A stretch of 45,801 nt of DNA from Saprospiraceae bacterium (GCA_020628145.1 JAHDFN010000005.1:1-45801); one strand, 5' to 3'; numbered from the stretch's first letter, positions 8,526 to 17,886 are shown. The notes: generated by a model not told the origin, from the letters alone. Numbers and translations are program-made.

Positions 8526-9539
8526 ATGAAAAAACCACCGAAGCATATTATTTTTATTCTGCATGTAGCGGTTTGGCTCATGTTGTTTTTCGTGTCGGTT
8601 TCGATCCAGTTCCGTTTGTACGGATTTACAAATTCCATCATCAGATCTTCGATTAACTTATCTGTATTGATCGCTTTGTTTTATTTTCATTTTTATCTGA
8701 TTAATGCCTTTTTTGAAAAAAAGAAATATTTCTTTTATGTTTTGTTGTTGGTTGTGGTAACGATAGGTGTTACCCTGGCGAGGATCATATTTAATGAAAA
8801 ATTACTACGACTTCCTCTGGAGGAATTCGTAATAGATAGGACATTTACGGTTTGGTTGTTTGGGATAGTTACTGCTGTCGTTGCCTTGGTTGTTAGTTTT
8901 TTATATCAGATGGTGAAAAACAGATATGAAAAGGAAAGACAACATTTGGAAATCATCAAGGAGCAGAATGAAGCTAGGATACAATATCTCAAAGCACAGA
9001 TAAATCCTCATTTTCTTTTTAATACCTTGAATAATATTTATTCTCTTTCCGTAGTGAAATCCGATGCAACTCCTGAAATGATTTTGAAGTTATCCTCTAT
9101 TCTTCGTTATGCCATTTATGAAGGCGAAAAAGGAAAGGTTCCTCTCCAAAAGGAATTGGAACAGTTGCAGGAATTGGTTGGATTATTTAAAATGAAAAAT
9201 GAAATCCATCCTGATATCCGTTTGGAAATCGAAGGAGATTTATCGACGTGGGAAATTGAACCGATGTTGTTGATTCCCTTGTTGGAAAATGCATTTAAGC
9301 ACGGGGATTTTGAGGATAATTCCAAGGCTTTTGCCCATTTGAAAATAGCAGTGGATGAAAAAGAATTCTATTTTTCAATCATAAATACTAAAACTGAAAA
9401 TAGGCAAAAAGATGAAATCGGAGGAGTAGGATTGGCGAATATTGGGAAAAGGTTACAGGTGAATTATCCCGGGAAGTATTTTTTCGAAACGAAAAATGAA
9501 AAAGATGTATTCAATGTGGAGTTGAAATTATGGAAGTGA
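8526..9539 (+). CDS. LytS/YehU-type sensor histidine kinase
   Basis: 337-residue membrane sensor kinase of the His_kinase (PF06580) type, which autophosphorylates and passes phosphate to a LytTR regulator. Four hydrophobic segments (about 8-30, 40-62, 68-88 and 108-128) form a small sensor domain with almost no periplasmic loop. A short coiled linker follows, then QINPHFLFNTLNNIYSLS with the phosphoacceptor H162. The ATP-binding domain has the N-box LLENAFKHG (N255) and the glycine box GGVGLANIGKRL (299-310). Its last 10 bases overlap the regulator gene, so the two are co-transcribed and probably translationally coupled. The ligand is unknown. Confidence 0.93.
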   Translation: MKKPPKHIIFILHVAVWLMLFFVSVSIQFRLYGFTNSIIRSSINLSVLIALFYFHFYLINAFFEKKKYFFYVLLLVVVTIGVTLARIIFNEKLLRLPLEEFVIDRTFTVWLFGIVTAVVALVVSFLYQMVKNRYEKERQHLEIIKEQNEARIQYLKAQINPHFLFNTLNNIYSLSVVKSDATPEMILKLSSILRYAIYEGEKGKVPLQKELEQLQELVGLFKMKNEIHPDIRLEIEGDLSTWEIEPMLLIPLLENAFKHGDFEDNSKAFAHLKIAVDEKEFYFSIINTKTENRQKDEIGGVGLANIGKRLQVNYPGKYFFETKNEKDVFNVELKLWK

Positions 9540-10225
9540 AAAATAAAATAAAAACACTGTTGGTGGATGATGAATTCCTTGCTTTGAATTTGCTGGAGGA
9601 ATTCGTCAAAAGAATCCCTGAGTTGGAAGTCGTATCCAAAGTGAAATCTGCGGTAGCTGCTGCAGAGGTGTTGGATAAGGAAGGAATAGATTTGATGTTT
9701 TTGGATATTCAGATGCCGCAATTATCCGGCACTCATTTTTTAAAAGGATTGGAAAAGTCACCTGTTACCATTTTTACAACGGCATATTCCGATTATGCGG
9801 TAGAGGCATTCGAGTTGGATGCAGTTGATTATTTATTGAAACCTTTTTCCTTTGAAAGATTTTTGCAGGCGGTCGGCAAGGCGAAAAAAGAAATATCACG
9901 AAAATTAAAAACCGATGATTTCATTATGGTGAAATCCGATGCCCGTGCTACAAAAATATTATTGGATGATATTCTTTATGTAGAAGGACAAAAGGAATAT
10001 TTGAAAATAATTTGCACGGAAAAAAAATATATCATCTTGGATTCCTTCAAGCATATGGAACAAATCCTACCTGCCGATCAATTTATCCGCATCCATAAAT
10101 CTTATATGATCGCCGTTTCAAAAATAACCGGTTACGAAGGATATTGTCTCATGATTGGAAAAATGAAAATACCCATGAGTAGAAGTTTGAAGAAGGAACT
10201 CATCGCCAGGATATTCAATCCATAG
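9530..10225 (+). CDS. LytTR family response regulator
   Basis: 231-residue transcription regulator and partner of the kinase it overlaps. The N-terminal receiver domain (about 7-120) has acidic residues D13 and D14, phosphoacceptor D59 in FLDIQMPQ, T84 and K104. The C-terminal part (about 133-231) is a LytTR DNA-binding domain, seen in ILYVEGQKEYLKI and FIRIHKSYMIAVSKI. Such regulators bind direct repeats upstream of their targets. The metalloprotease-like lipoprotein gene 136 bases downstream is a candidate target by position only. Confidence 0.94.
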   Translation: MEVKNKIKTLLVDDEFLALNLLEEFVKRIPELEVVSKVKSAVAAAEVLDKEGIDLMFLDIQMPQLSGTHFLKGLEKSPVTIFTTAYSDYAVEAFELDAVDYLLKPFSFERFLQAVGKAKKEISRKLKTDDFIMVKSDARATKILLDDILYVEGQKEYLKIICTEKKYIILDSFKHMEQILPADQFIRIHKSYMIAVSKITGYEGYCLMIGKMKIPMSRSLKKELIARIFNP

Positions 10226-10361
10226 AAAATATTATGATTGTAAAAAACAATCGGGACTACTCATATTTATAATCAGTGAACTCTTTAAGTACAGATAATT
10301 TGATTTTCAATTTGTAGGAAAGAAAATCAATACTAAAGTATAAACCAAAATCAACATTTCG

Positions 10362-12230
10362 ATGAAAAGGATTTTTCTATGGGCCATTTACGTAATGGTC
10401 ATTTGTGCTGTTTATTCATGCTCTGAAGATGAAGAATTGTTTACCGGAAGGGAGCTGCTGGAAACAGATGCCGAAGCCCCTGCGGAAATGCAACAAAGAT
10501 TTAATGATGAAAGCCATCCGATAAAAACCGTCTTAGGTGATATTCGTGTGAATCCGTTCAAGCTTGAAACGATGCGGTTGGCTTGGGGGAATTTGAATAA
10601 TACGTCCATTCCCGAACCTACGGCAACCAGACTGTATATCAAGTTTTCTCCAACATCCATAGATGATGTGATAGCCTTGGAAGAACTGGATGAGATGCTT
10701 TATGACTATCCCCTGGAATATGAAGTAAAGGAAATGGGTGATTTTTATATCAGACCCGATTATCAGAAAGGGATATTTCCTGAGCAATATGCCATTGTTA
10801 AACCGGGTTTTTCATTTACCAAAGTACCATATGAGGTGATAGATGAATTACACATTCCCGAATTCGATTCCGAATTGACGAAGGAAGCATTCGGAATAAC
10901 AGGCAATGATTATGATGAATATGCCCGTGTCATGTATTATGAACCGGATCATGATGATCACGGGGATGGAGACTGTCCCGGCTGTCCGCCATCACCTACT
11001 GGGGGCGGAGGGGTAGATCCCGATTATTTTACAACCAGCGATTGCGGATGCACGGTTTTTAATGATACCCGTAGGCCCGGTGGCTGTGTGCGGGTAGAAG
11101 ATACCCAATTAGGTTGGCAAGGAGTCAGGAATGTAAAGGTGATTATGAAGGATACCTGGTTTAACGAAAATGAAGTATGGACAACGCAAGAGGGCTGTTT
11201 CAAGATTACCAGAAAATATTCCAACAAGGCTTGGATGTGGGTGAAATTCAAAAGTAACAGAACAACGGTTAAAGGTGTCAGAGGCGGATATGTTTGGGGG
11301 TATTTCCATGCAGTTAAGGATTATGTTGGAGTTCTTTATGGGCCGTTCAATAATATAAGTGTGGATTATGCACGAAATGTAAATACAGGCTCCAAAGCCG
11401 CACAATATTGGATGGCTTCAACACTTAATAATGCCGTTCATGAATTCGATGATTATGCCGTTCAGGATGGCATTGCAAAACCACCCCATAATTTGAAAAT
11501 GCTGATAACAAATCGTAGAACGGAATATGCAGCTCCCATGTTCGATAAAATGGGATTTTCAGCATCTTATAGTGTTCTGCCGGGATGGGCTGGGATGTTG
11601 GCTCCTTTTCTTCTAGGTCCATTTACTACATCAGCTATTGTTGCTGGTGCACCTGATATATATATAGGCTATGAAGCTCCAAGATCTTTTGCATCGGATT
11701 ACTTGAAGGATGTTATGTATCATGAATTGGCACATGCTTCTCATATGAATCAGGCCGGCCCACATTTTTGGCAGGATTTTGTCGCGGGGGTAATTGAAGA
11801 AGGCGGATATGGAGATCCGACGGGGCCTTATGCAGGTATGATTGCCATTTCGGAATCCTGGGCGGAATTTATTGCCAATACCTATTCCCATCGTAATTAT
11901 GGAAATTTAACTTCTCGTGTTAATAATGAAACTTATGAAGAATTTTTAGAGAAAAGGATTCATTTTTGGGATTTTCTCCCCGTAGGTTTGCACCATGATT
12001 TATTGGACGATGTGGATGATGCTCCTATCACAATCGAGTGGAATGGCACCGAAGTCCTAGTAGATGATATCGATGACAGGGTAAGTGGATTTACCATCGA
12101 ACAAATGTTTTCTACTTTGGGGGGCTTTACGAAAAGTATCGGAATTTATAAAAACAAATTGGAAACAATGTATTTACAAAATAGCGGAAATACGCAGGAG
12201 GAATTCGATACTTTATTCGAACAATATTAA
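10362..12230 (+). CDS. Surface lipoprotein with zinc-metalloprotease motif
   Basis: 622-residue lipoprotein. The signal peptide ends at VYSC with lipidated C20, followed directly by SEDEE, an acidic tail like the Bacteroidota lipoprotein export signal that places proteins on the cell surface. A D/G/P-rich linker near residues 195-215 (DHDDHGDGDCPGCPPSP) leads into a beta-rich module with paired cysteines (CGCTVF, GGCVRVED) resembling a regulatory-like domain. The catalytic part has HELAHASH (H454, E455, H458), and ESWAEF (E498 or E502) 40-44 residues later can supply the third zinc ligand. I infer a gluzincin-type peptidase, but the exact family is not recognised. It lies behind the LytTR pair and ends at a strong terminator. 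Confidence 0.8.
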   Translation: MKRIFLWAIYVMVICAVYSCSEDEELFTGRELLETDAEAPAEMQQRFNDESHPIKTVLGDIRVNPFKLETMRLAWGNLNNTSIPEPTATRLYIKFSPTSIDDVIALEELDEMLYDYPLEYEVKEMGDFYIRPDYQKGIFPEQYAIVKPGFSFTKVPYEVIDELHIPEFDSELTKEAFGITGNDYDEYARVMYYEPDHDDHGDGDCPGCPPSPTGGGGVDPDYFTTSDCGCTVFNDTRRPGGCVRVEDTQLGWQGVRNVKVIMKDTWFNENEVWTTQEGCFKITRKYSNKAWMWVKFKSNRTTVKGVRGGYVWGYFHAVKDYVGVLYGPFNNISVDYARNVNTGSKAAQYWMASTLNNAVHEFDDYAVQDGIAKPPHNLKMLITNRRTEYAAPMFDKMGFSASYSVLPGWAGMLAPFLLGPFTTSAIVAGAPDIYIGYEAPRSFASDYLKDVMYHELAHASHMNQAGPHFWQDFVAGVIEEGGYGDPTGPYAGMIAISESWAEFIANTYSHRNYGNLTSRVNNETYEEFLEKRIHFWDFLPVGLHHDLLDDVDDAPITIEWNGTEVLVDDIDDRVSGFTIEQMFSTLGGFTKSIGIYKNKLETMYLQNSGNTQEEFDTLFEQY

Positions 12231-12243
12231 TAATGGATTTTAA

Positions 12244-12284
12244 ACATTAGCCATCCCGGATTTTAAATCCGGGATGGCTAATGT
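12244..12284. terminator. Perfect palindromic bidirectional terminator
   Basis: Twenty bases (12244-12263) are followed, after a single base, by their exact reverse complement (12265-12284), then CTTTTT. It lies between the convergent stops of the metalloprotease lipoprotein and the minus-strand beta-lactamase-like gene, so it can end transcription from both sides. Confidence 0.88.
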
Positions 12285-12295
12285 CTTTTTACAAA

Positions 12296-13534
12296 TTACT
12301 CCTCCGGTAAAGTTTCTTCCAAACTGCCTTTGGCTATTTCCTGGAACAAAGCCACACACATCGATTTATAATCCACTTCCGGATCATTGAAATGGTAATT
12401 CGAAGAATTAAATGCAATGACCATTTCCGCCCTACGGTTCACATATACATATTGGTTGTAAATACCGGCGGCTGTAAAATCGTCCATCGGGTTTTGGGGA
12501 ATCCACCACTGGTAGCCATAACCATAAGTGCTGGAAGAATTAGGATTATTGCCCGGCATAAGATGGGGAGCATCCGGCGTGGTGGCATCCTTCACCCATT
12601 GCTCCGGTACAATCTGTTCACCGTTCCAATTTCCACCATATAAATATAAACGACCGATTTTCGCATAATCCCTCAATGCGGCATTCAAGCCGCCGAGGGC
12701 GAATTCTGCATCATAATCATCTACGATCCATTTCGCATCATATTCCGTTCCCAATTTATTCCATAATTTTTCCTGCATATATTCGGTAATGGATTTTCCG
12801 GTAGCGGCCCGGATAATCATTGATAATACATGCGTGTCGATACTGACATAATGATTGAAGGTGCCGGGTTTTTTCTCCCTTGTTAGAGAGGTGGCAAATT
12901 CATCCAAAGAGGTACCGAAAGCCACCGTTCGTCCCATCCGGTTGATATCCGAATTGAAATCGGCATAGTCTTCATTAAATAAAACACCCGAAGACATCTG
13001 TAAAATATCCTTGATTCTGACACCATCATATCCGGTCCCTTTCAACATCGGAACATAATCGGTACATTTTTCTTCCACACTTTTTATTTTTCCTTCCGCA
13101 ATGGCAATTCCCATTAAAGTGGAAACGAAGGATTTGGCGACCGACCAGGAAATATGTTGTGTGGAAGGCTCATGCCCCAAACGATATTCCTCAAGAACGA
13201 GACTGTCCTTGTGTAGAACCATCATCGCCGAATTTTGGATTTTTTTCAAAAAATCCCGGGTATTATGTTGCTTTCCGTCATAGCTGAAAGTTTCGGGTAA
13301 CTCCATTTTTTTTCCTTCATTGAAACGATAAGGAGTCTTTGATTTCGTCATCAGTTTCGTCCCGACAATCTTATCCATATTCCTGAAATTATCCGTCATT
13401 AATTCCTTGTCGAATAAGGAATTGACTTGACTCACTCTTTTTATTTTGTCCTTATAGATTAGTCCTAATACAAGGGCGATCAATAAAAGGATGAGTAATA
13501 AAATGCCGAGGTATTTCAATGTTTTTTTCAACAT
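12296..13534 (-). CDS. Beta-lactamase-fold serine hydrolase (class C / esterase-like)
   Basis: 412-residue membrane-anchored hydrolase of the beta-lactamase/DD-peptidase superfamily. One N-terminal hydrophobic helix (about 8-26) looks like an uncleaved anchor placing the domain in the periplasm. The nucleophile motif is SVAK (S131, K134) and the second motif is Y229-V-S231. The C-terminal region contains YGYGYQWWIPQ, common in the 6-aminohexanoate hydrolase and esterase-like branch. The natural substrate is unknown, and antibiotic resistance should not be assumed. It is last in a seven-gene minus-strand run, 43 bases after the glycosyltransferase, and ends at the palindromic terminator. Confidence 0.88.
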   Translation of the reverse strand: MLKKTLKYLGILLLILLLIALVLGLIYKDKIKRVSQVNSLFDKELMTDNFRNMDKIVGTKLMTKSKTPYRFNEGKKMELPETFSYDGKQHNTRDFLKKIQNSAMMVLHKDSLVLEEYRLGHEPSTQHISWSVAKSFVSTLMGIAIAEGKIKSVEEKCTDYVPMLKGTGYDGVRIKDILQMSSGVLFNEDYADFNSDINRMGRTVAFGTSLDEFATSLTREKKPGTFNHYVSIDTHVLSMIIRAATGKSITEYMQEKLWNKLGTEYDAKWIVDDYDAEFALGGLNAALRDYAKIGRLYLYGGNWNGEQIVPEQWVKDATTPDAPHLMPGNNPNSSSTYGYGYQWWIPQNPMDDFTAAGIYNQYVYVNRRAEMVIAFNSSNYHFNDPEVDYKSMCVALFQEIAKGSLEETLPEE

Positions 13535-13577
13535 GGTGTGGAGATGTCGTTTTGTAAATAATGCTAAATATAATGAA

Positions 13578-14948
13578 TTATTTTTCTTCGGGAGAAAACG
13601 ATCTTGGAAAAGGTTTTTTTATGATTTCATAAAACATAAATGCTAAAACGGAAATATATTCCAGTGCGACTATCCATTTGTTTTCGAAGTATGGATCGTA
13701 GGAATAATTAATGTATGTCAATGTAATCAGTGCCGACCAAAGTATGGCATACCTGAAATTCGTCAAGGCGGATAAGGCGACTAGCGGAACGATATACCAC
13801 GGATGTACCGTAGTGGATAATAATTGGTAGGTCGTAAGGGCGAATAAAAAAAGCAAAGGAATCCGCAAGGGGATTTTATTATGATCTTTTAGTGAAGTGA
13901 GAAAAATAATAAGACCGGCTGTAATGGCCATTCCCGGCCCGATGAAGGCAATTTCATTATATCCCCGGAATAAATATCCGATACTTCTCAAAACATAATA
14001 AATACCCCCGTTGAATTCGAAACTTTGATAATATAAACGGATGCTCTCCCTGAAATTGGAAAATAATTCGAAGTCCCAAAGCATGAAAAAAGAAAGTAAA
14101 AGTACAAGGGAAGTAATGCCGCCGTAAATTATACTTTTAACGAATCCTGTTTTTCGAATCATGACGGGAAGGAAAATGATAGGTAGTATTTTGGCCCCTG
14201 CTGATAAACCTAAAAATACGGCTGAAAAAATAAAATCTTTTTTTTGCTTCCCTTGGATTATGAATCTGGAAATAAAAAATATGGAAGCCATCAGGAAAAA
14301 AATCATCATGCCTTCGAAATGCAAATTTCCTGTGATTTCAATAATAGCCAAAGGGTTTAAAGTATAAATTAAAACCTGCCAAGTAGGAAATGAAAAAAGT
14401 CGAAGGGTTTTTAAAATAAAAAAAATAGACCCGATTTCAAAAAGGAACATAATGCTTCTCATCACGATTACACTACCCAGTAAATTGTTGGGGGAAATCC
14501 AAGTGCCTAAACTGAAAACGGATTGTAGTAAAGGAGGATAGACCGAATAATAGGATTTGGAATTCAGTTCGTTATAAAGTAAGGAATATTTTTCCGGATG
14601 TTTTTCCAAGTTGAATTCTTCCGGAAGTAATGCATAAGGATTAGTGCCGTCTATGTTGCAGTAACCGTCCCATATAAATCTGAAATAATCATCGGATAAG
14701 GGAGGGAAAGTCGGTAATAAAATGAAGCGGAGGATAATACCTGCGGCAATAAAATACCCAAGTGGGATTCTAGTTTCTTTTTTTGAAAATCCGAATGAAT
14801 ATAAAACGAATAAATAAAAAAACCACATCAGTCCATATCCGGAAATGATGGAGTAGAAATCACTTTGCTCCGAAAAATAACCCACAAGGAAAACGCCTGC
14901 AATTGCAAAAATGAAAAATATGGCAGAGGTGGTTTTTTCAGAAATCAT
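13578..14948 (-). CDS. GT-C type polyprenyl-phosphate-dependent glycosyltransferase (GT87/DUF2029-like)
   Basis: 456-residue integral membrane protein with roughly eleven to thirteen hydrophobic segments. After the second segment the first large loop carries SDDYFRFIWDG, with the acidic pair expected of GT-C enzymes that use polyprenyl-phosphate sugars, followed by TNPYALLPEEF and YYSVYPPLLQ. This pattern fits GT87 or mannosyltransferase-like proteins that act on lipids or glycans at the outer face of the inner membrane. Sugar and acceptor cannot be deduced. It lies 30 bases after the CoA-transferase gene and 43 bases before the hydrolase, so a shared transcript is likely. Confidence 0.82.
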   Translation of the reverse strand: MISEKTTSAIFFIFAIAGVFLVGYFSEQSDFYSIISGYGLMWFFYLFVLYSFGFSKKETRIPLGYFIAAGIILRFILLPTFPPLSDDYFRFIWDGYCNIDGTNPYALLPEEFNLEKHPEKYSLLYNELNSKSYYSVYPPLLQSVFSLGTWISPNNLLGSVIVMRSIMFLFEIGSIFFILKTLRLFSFPTWQVLIYTLNPLAIIEITGNLHFEGMMIFFLMASIFFISRFIIQGKQKKDFIFSAVFLGLSAGAKILPIIFLPVMIRKTGFVKSIIYGGITSLVLLLSFFMLWDFELFSNFRESIRLYYQSFEFNGGIYYVLRSIGYLFRGYNEIAFIGPGMAITAGLIIFLTSLKDHNKIPLRIPLLFLFALTTYQLLSTTVHPWYIVPLVALSALTNFRYAILWSALITLTYINYSYDPYFENKWIVALEYISVLAFMFYEIIKKPFPRSFSPEEK

Positions 14949-14978
14949 CTCGAAAATGTTTTTAGGAAAAGAAGGGTT

Positions 14979-16055
14979 TTATTTCTTGAATTCAAAAGCA
15001 ATCGTGCTGACTCTTTTGCTAATATTCCCATCTTGCATTTCTTCTTCCAGTATCATTTTCTTTGCGAGGGGGTTTTCAAAAACTTCTTTCATGTTTCTGA
15101 TTCTGCCATAGGGAACCCGTAATTCGGAGAAATCTTTTTCAAGGGATTTTGAATCTTTTTTATTGATTTTGTCTTCCAAATATTCAGCCAATTCTTTTCT
15201 GTTCCGGACTCGTTGAGTGTTGGTTTGGAAGTCACTTTTTTTATATAAATCCAATCCTAAGGCTTTGCACAATGCTTCGAATTGTAAGTCGGAACCGACA
15301 GCCAAGACCAATTGTTTTCCATCCTTCGTTGTAAACATTTCCCCGTAAGGGGCAATATTGGGATGCAAGGTGCCTATTGGTTGTGCGATGTGTTCGGCCA
15401 TCAGCCAGTTAGAGGCTTGGTTGGCCAAGGAAGCAACCGCCGATTCGTATAAGGAAGTTGTAATAAAACTCCCTTGTCCGGTCTTTTCTTTTTTCAATAA
15501 GGCCATCAGAATACTTTCCTTCATCTGGTGGGCGGCAAGAATGTCAATTAAGGCAACGGGCATTTTTACAGGCGGACGTTCGGGTTCTCCATTCATATAC
15601 ATGAATCCTGCTTCGGCTTGTAAAACAACATCGAATGCAGGTCGGTTATCCTCAGTACCGAAACCATTGAGTTGTGAATAAATAATTCCGGGATTTGTTT
15701 TTGAAAGGTAGGGATAATCCACTTTTAATTTTTCAGCTTGCTTTTCCGAAAAATTAGAAAGAATGATGTCTGCGTCCTTAAACATTTCTAGGAAAACGGA
15801 ATAATCATCCTCATTTTTCAAGTCCAGGTAGAAATGTTTTTTTCTATAATTGATACTAGAGAAATAAGCCGAATAATTACTTTTTTTATCTTCCGAAGGT
15901 AATTTCCATTTTCGAGTAACATCCCCGCCTGATTTTTTATTTTCTATTTTTATGACATTCGCTCCTAGCTCGGAAAAAAACATACCTACACTCGGGCCGG
16001 CAAGGACGGTAGCCAATTCTATTATTTTCAATCCTTCGAAAAAAGTATCAGGCAT
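14979..16055 (-). CDS. CaiB/BaiF family (class III) CoA transferase
   Basis: About 358 residues. Class III CoA transferases move CoA between carboxylic acids, and the family also holds racemases. The N-terminus GLKIIELATVLAGPSVGMFF and GANVIKIE is the family opening. The catalytic aspartate is expected at D171 in VALIDILAAH, and GRIRNMKEVFENP near the C-terminus is also typical. The frame is open for 18 codons further upstream, but that would overlap the ubiA-type gene, and the ATG at 16053-16055 aligns with family starts and leaves a 10-base gap. The acyl substrate is unknown; its place among envelope-lipid genes suggests lipid or isoprenoid metabolism, by inference. Confidence 0.9.
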   Translation of the reverse strand: MPDTFFEGLKIIELATVLAGPSVGMFFSELGANVIKIENKKSGGDVTRKWKLPSEDKKSNYSAYFSSINYRKKHFYLDLKNEDDYSVFLEMFKDADIILSNFSEKQAEKLKVDYPYLSKTNPGIIYSQLNGFGTEDNRPAFDVVLQAEAGFMYMNGEPERPPVKMPVALIDILAAHQMKESILMALLKKEKTGQGSFITTSLYESAVASLANQASNWLMAEHIAQPIGTLHPNIAPYGEMFTTKDGKQLVLAVGSDLQFEALCKALGLDLYKKSDFQTNTQRVRNRKELAEYLEDKINKKDSKSLEKDFSELRVPYGRIRNMKEVFENPLAKKMILEEEMQDGNISKRVSTIAFEFKK

Positions 16056-16065
16056 AATTATGATT

Positions 16066-16995
16066 TTATTGTAAGAAATAAAATAAAGGCAGAAATAATA
16101 ATCCGGCAAGCATGATGATTTTCATCATCGAACTGATGTGGTGGTAATCTTTTTTTGTGCGGGCGTTAATGTTTTTATACGATAAGTAAATCATCGGTAA
16201 TGTAACGGTGAGTGCCGGGTAAATCGAAAGTAAGATATGGAATTTGTAAGTGGAAAAAACGAAAGATAAATAAATCGTCAGTCCGATGGTGGCAAGGGCG
16301 AATATTAAGGCGAAATTACGGGTGTTTTTTGCTCCGATAACCAAAGGGAGGGTTTGGCAACCTCTCTCTTTATCTCCTTCCATGTCTTCCAAGTCTTTTA
16401 CCAATTCTCGGAATATGGTCGTTAGGAAAGCGAATAATCCGTAAATGAAAAAAGCAAAAAATGCCTGGCCTCCGTACTCATCTCCTAATAATCCATAGGC
16501 TTCCCTTTCGGCAAATAAGACTATGCCGGCCACTCCTGCACAAAAAACACCCACGACCAGATTTCCGATAAACGGCATTTTTTTAAAAAAGCGGGAATAG
16601 CAATAAAGTAATCCTACGGCAAAAGGATAAATGCCGACCAAGGGCAATTTATCGATATGGAATGCAAGATATAATGCCAATGAAAAACCAATGAGAACAA
16701 CTATCCAATAAAGAACATGTGCTTTGGAAACACTGATATATTGGGATACGAAAACTTCTTCCGGCCGATTAATCAAATCGATTTCGTAATCTTCTATGTC
16801 ATTAATGATATTGCCCGTAAGGGTGATGAGAACCGTATCGAAAACGAAAAGAAAAAAATGCAGATGATCCAGAACCGGACGGAGTCCTTCTTTTTCCAAA
16901 AAAGGAAGTAAAAGAAAATAAAGTAGGGCATACTGTGTAATGCCAACAATAATAAGGTTGGGTAATCTGATGAATTTAACGAATGAACGAATCAT
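16066..16995 (-). CDS. UbiA family prenyltransferase (geranylgeranylglycerol-phosphate synthase-like)
   Basis: 309-residue integral membrane prenyltransferase with about eight or nine helices. Both Mg-prenyl-diphosphate motifs are intact: NDIEDYEIDLINRP (N65, D66, D69, D73, N76, R77) and DLEDMEGDKERGCQTLP (D200, D203, D207). Bacteroidota members of this type, next to a KdsC-like phosphatase, are often annotated as geranylgeranylglycerol-phosphate geranylgeranyltransferase, but the acceptor here could be another alcohol or an aromatic ring. It lies 20 bases after the phosphatase gene. A second, divergent UbiA-like protein is encoded at 33850-34746. Confidence 0.9.
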   Translation of the reverse strand: MIRSFVKFIRLPNLIIVGITQYALLYFLLLPFLEKEGLRPVLDHLHFFLFVFDTVLITLTGNIINDIEDYEIDLINRPEEVFVSQYISVSKAHVLYWIVVLIGFSLALYLAFHIDKLPLVGIYPFAVGLLYCYSRFFKKMPFIGNLVVGVFCAGVAGIVLFAEREAYGLLGDEYGGQAFFAFFIYGLFAFLTTIFRELVKDLEDMEGDKERGCQTLPLVIGAKNTRNFALIFALATIGLTIYLSFVFSTYKFHILLSIYPALTVTLPMIYLSYKNINARTKKDYHHISSMMKIIMLAGLLFLPLFYFLQ

Positions 16996-17015
16996 AATCG
17001 GACTTTTTTGAAGTT

Positions 17016-17552
17016 TCAGAGTCCTTCAATCTCGAATTCAACATCTTTCGGATCGTCTTTCCAATGTCCGTTCAGTTTCAATACTTTTTCTATCACATCC
17101 CTTACACATCCTTTTCCTCCGGCTATCGGAGAAACATATTGGCTGATGGAAATAATTTCCCTTGCCGCATCCTTGGGGCAACAGGGGAGACCTACTTTCC
17201 GCATGGTGTCATAGTCGGGAAGATCATCTCCCATATATAGGATTTTTCCGGGATCTAACTCATAGGCGTGGATATAATCCTCATACTTATCCAACTTGTC
17301 GTGGATGTTCGAATAGATATCTTCAACACCCAAACCCTTCAATCTTTGAACGACACCACTTGAATTACCTCCCGTAATGACACACACACGGTATCCCATC
17401 TTCAAGGCTCTTTTTATCGCATAGCCATCCTTCACATTCATCTTCCGCAAGAGATGACCGTTTTCCAGAATGATCAATTCGGAATTGGTCAATACGCCAT
17501 CCACATCAAGGATGAAGGTCTTTATCGACTTGAACCGTTCGAGTTCGTTCAT
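17016..17552 (-). CDS. KdsC-like HAD phosphatase (3-deoxy-manno-octulosonate-8-phosphate phosphatase type)
   Basis: 178-residue capless HAD phosphatase of the KdsC group, which removes phosphate from KDO-8-phosphate before activation for LPS inner core. Motif I is ILDVDGVLT (D16, D18), motif II lies in VITGG (about 59-62), the lysine motif is K86 in HDKLD, and motif III/IV is GDDLPD (108-113). Length is typical of the tetrameric group. The C-terminal GGKGCVRDVIEKVL also matches. It is encoded 22 bases after iscX. The exact sugar phosphate is inferred from the family. Confidence 0.92.
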   Translation of the reverse strand: MNELERFKSIKTFILDVDGVLTNSELIILENGHLLRKMNVKDGYAIKRALKMGYRVCVITGGNSSGVVQRLKGLGVEDIYSNIHDKLDKYEDYIHAYELDPGKILYMGDDLPDYDTMRKVGLPCCPKDAAREIISISQYVSPIAGGKGCVRDVIEKVLKLNGHWKDDPKDVEFEIEGL

Positions 17553-17574
17553 GTGGAATCCTTATCGAAGGAAT

Positions 17575-17820
17575 TTATTGGTTATCCCTCCATTCATAGA
17601 CCCATTTGGCTTGGATTTGCTCCAAATGTCCTTCATTACAATCTTCCCGTTTTCCTTCGAAAGTGGGGATTTCCATGATCCAGTCCAATAAATCCGTAAA
17701 ACGGATACGATATATCTTGGATTCGGTGAATTCATCACCGAACTTTTCATATAGCTTCATGGCTATGTCTTCATGTTCATGCCACTGGATGGGCATATCG
17801 TCAAAATCATCAAAGGCCAT
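17575..17820 (-). CDS. iscX: Fe-S cluster assembly protein IscX
   Basis: 81-residue acidic protein matching IscX (YfhJ), a small adaptor that binds IscS and iron and tunes Fe-S cluster assembly. The core pattern is present: an acidic N-terminus, EDIAMKLYEKFGD, then IRFTDLLDWI, FEGKREDCNEGHLEQIQ and a final WVYEWRD. It lies 66 bases after the ferredoxin gene, the same pairing as the end of many isc operons, but iscS, iscU, hscA and hscB are not in the window. Confidence 0.93.
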   Translation of the reverse strand: MAFDDFDDMPIQWHEHEDIAMKLYEKFGDEFTESKIYRIRFTDLLDWIMEIPTFEGKREDCNEGHLEQIQAKWVYEWRDNQ

Positions 17821-17886
17821 ATATGCTAATTATTTTTTATGATGAATGGAATAAGCTTGTCACAACTCATAGGTTATGCCGCTTGA

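Noticed and set aside
12296-13534. Antibiotic-resistance beta-lactamase
   Set aside because: The SVAK and YxS motifs fit the broad esterase/peptidase superfamily; the membrane anchor and operon context do not point to resistance.
17454-17842. Plus-strand frames opposite kdsC and iscX
   Set aside because: The minus-strand products are clear KdsC-like and IscX proteins; the plus frames are shadows.
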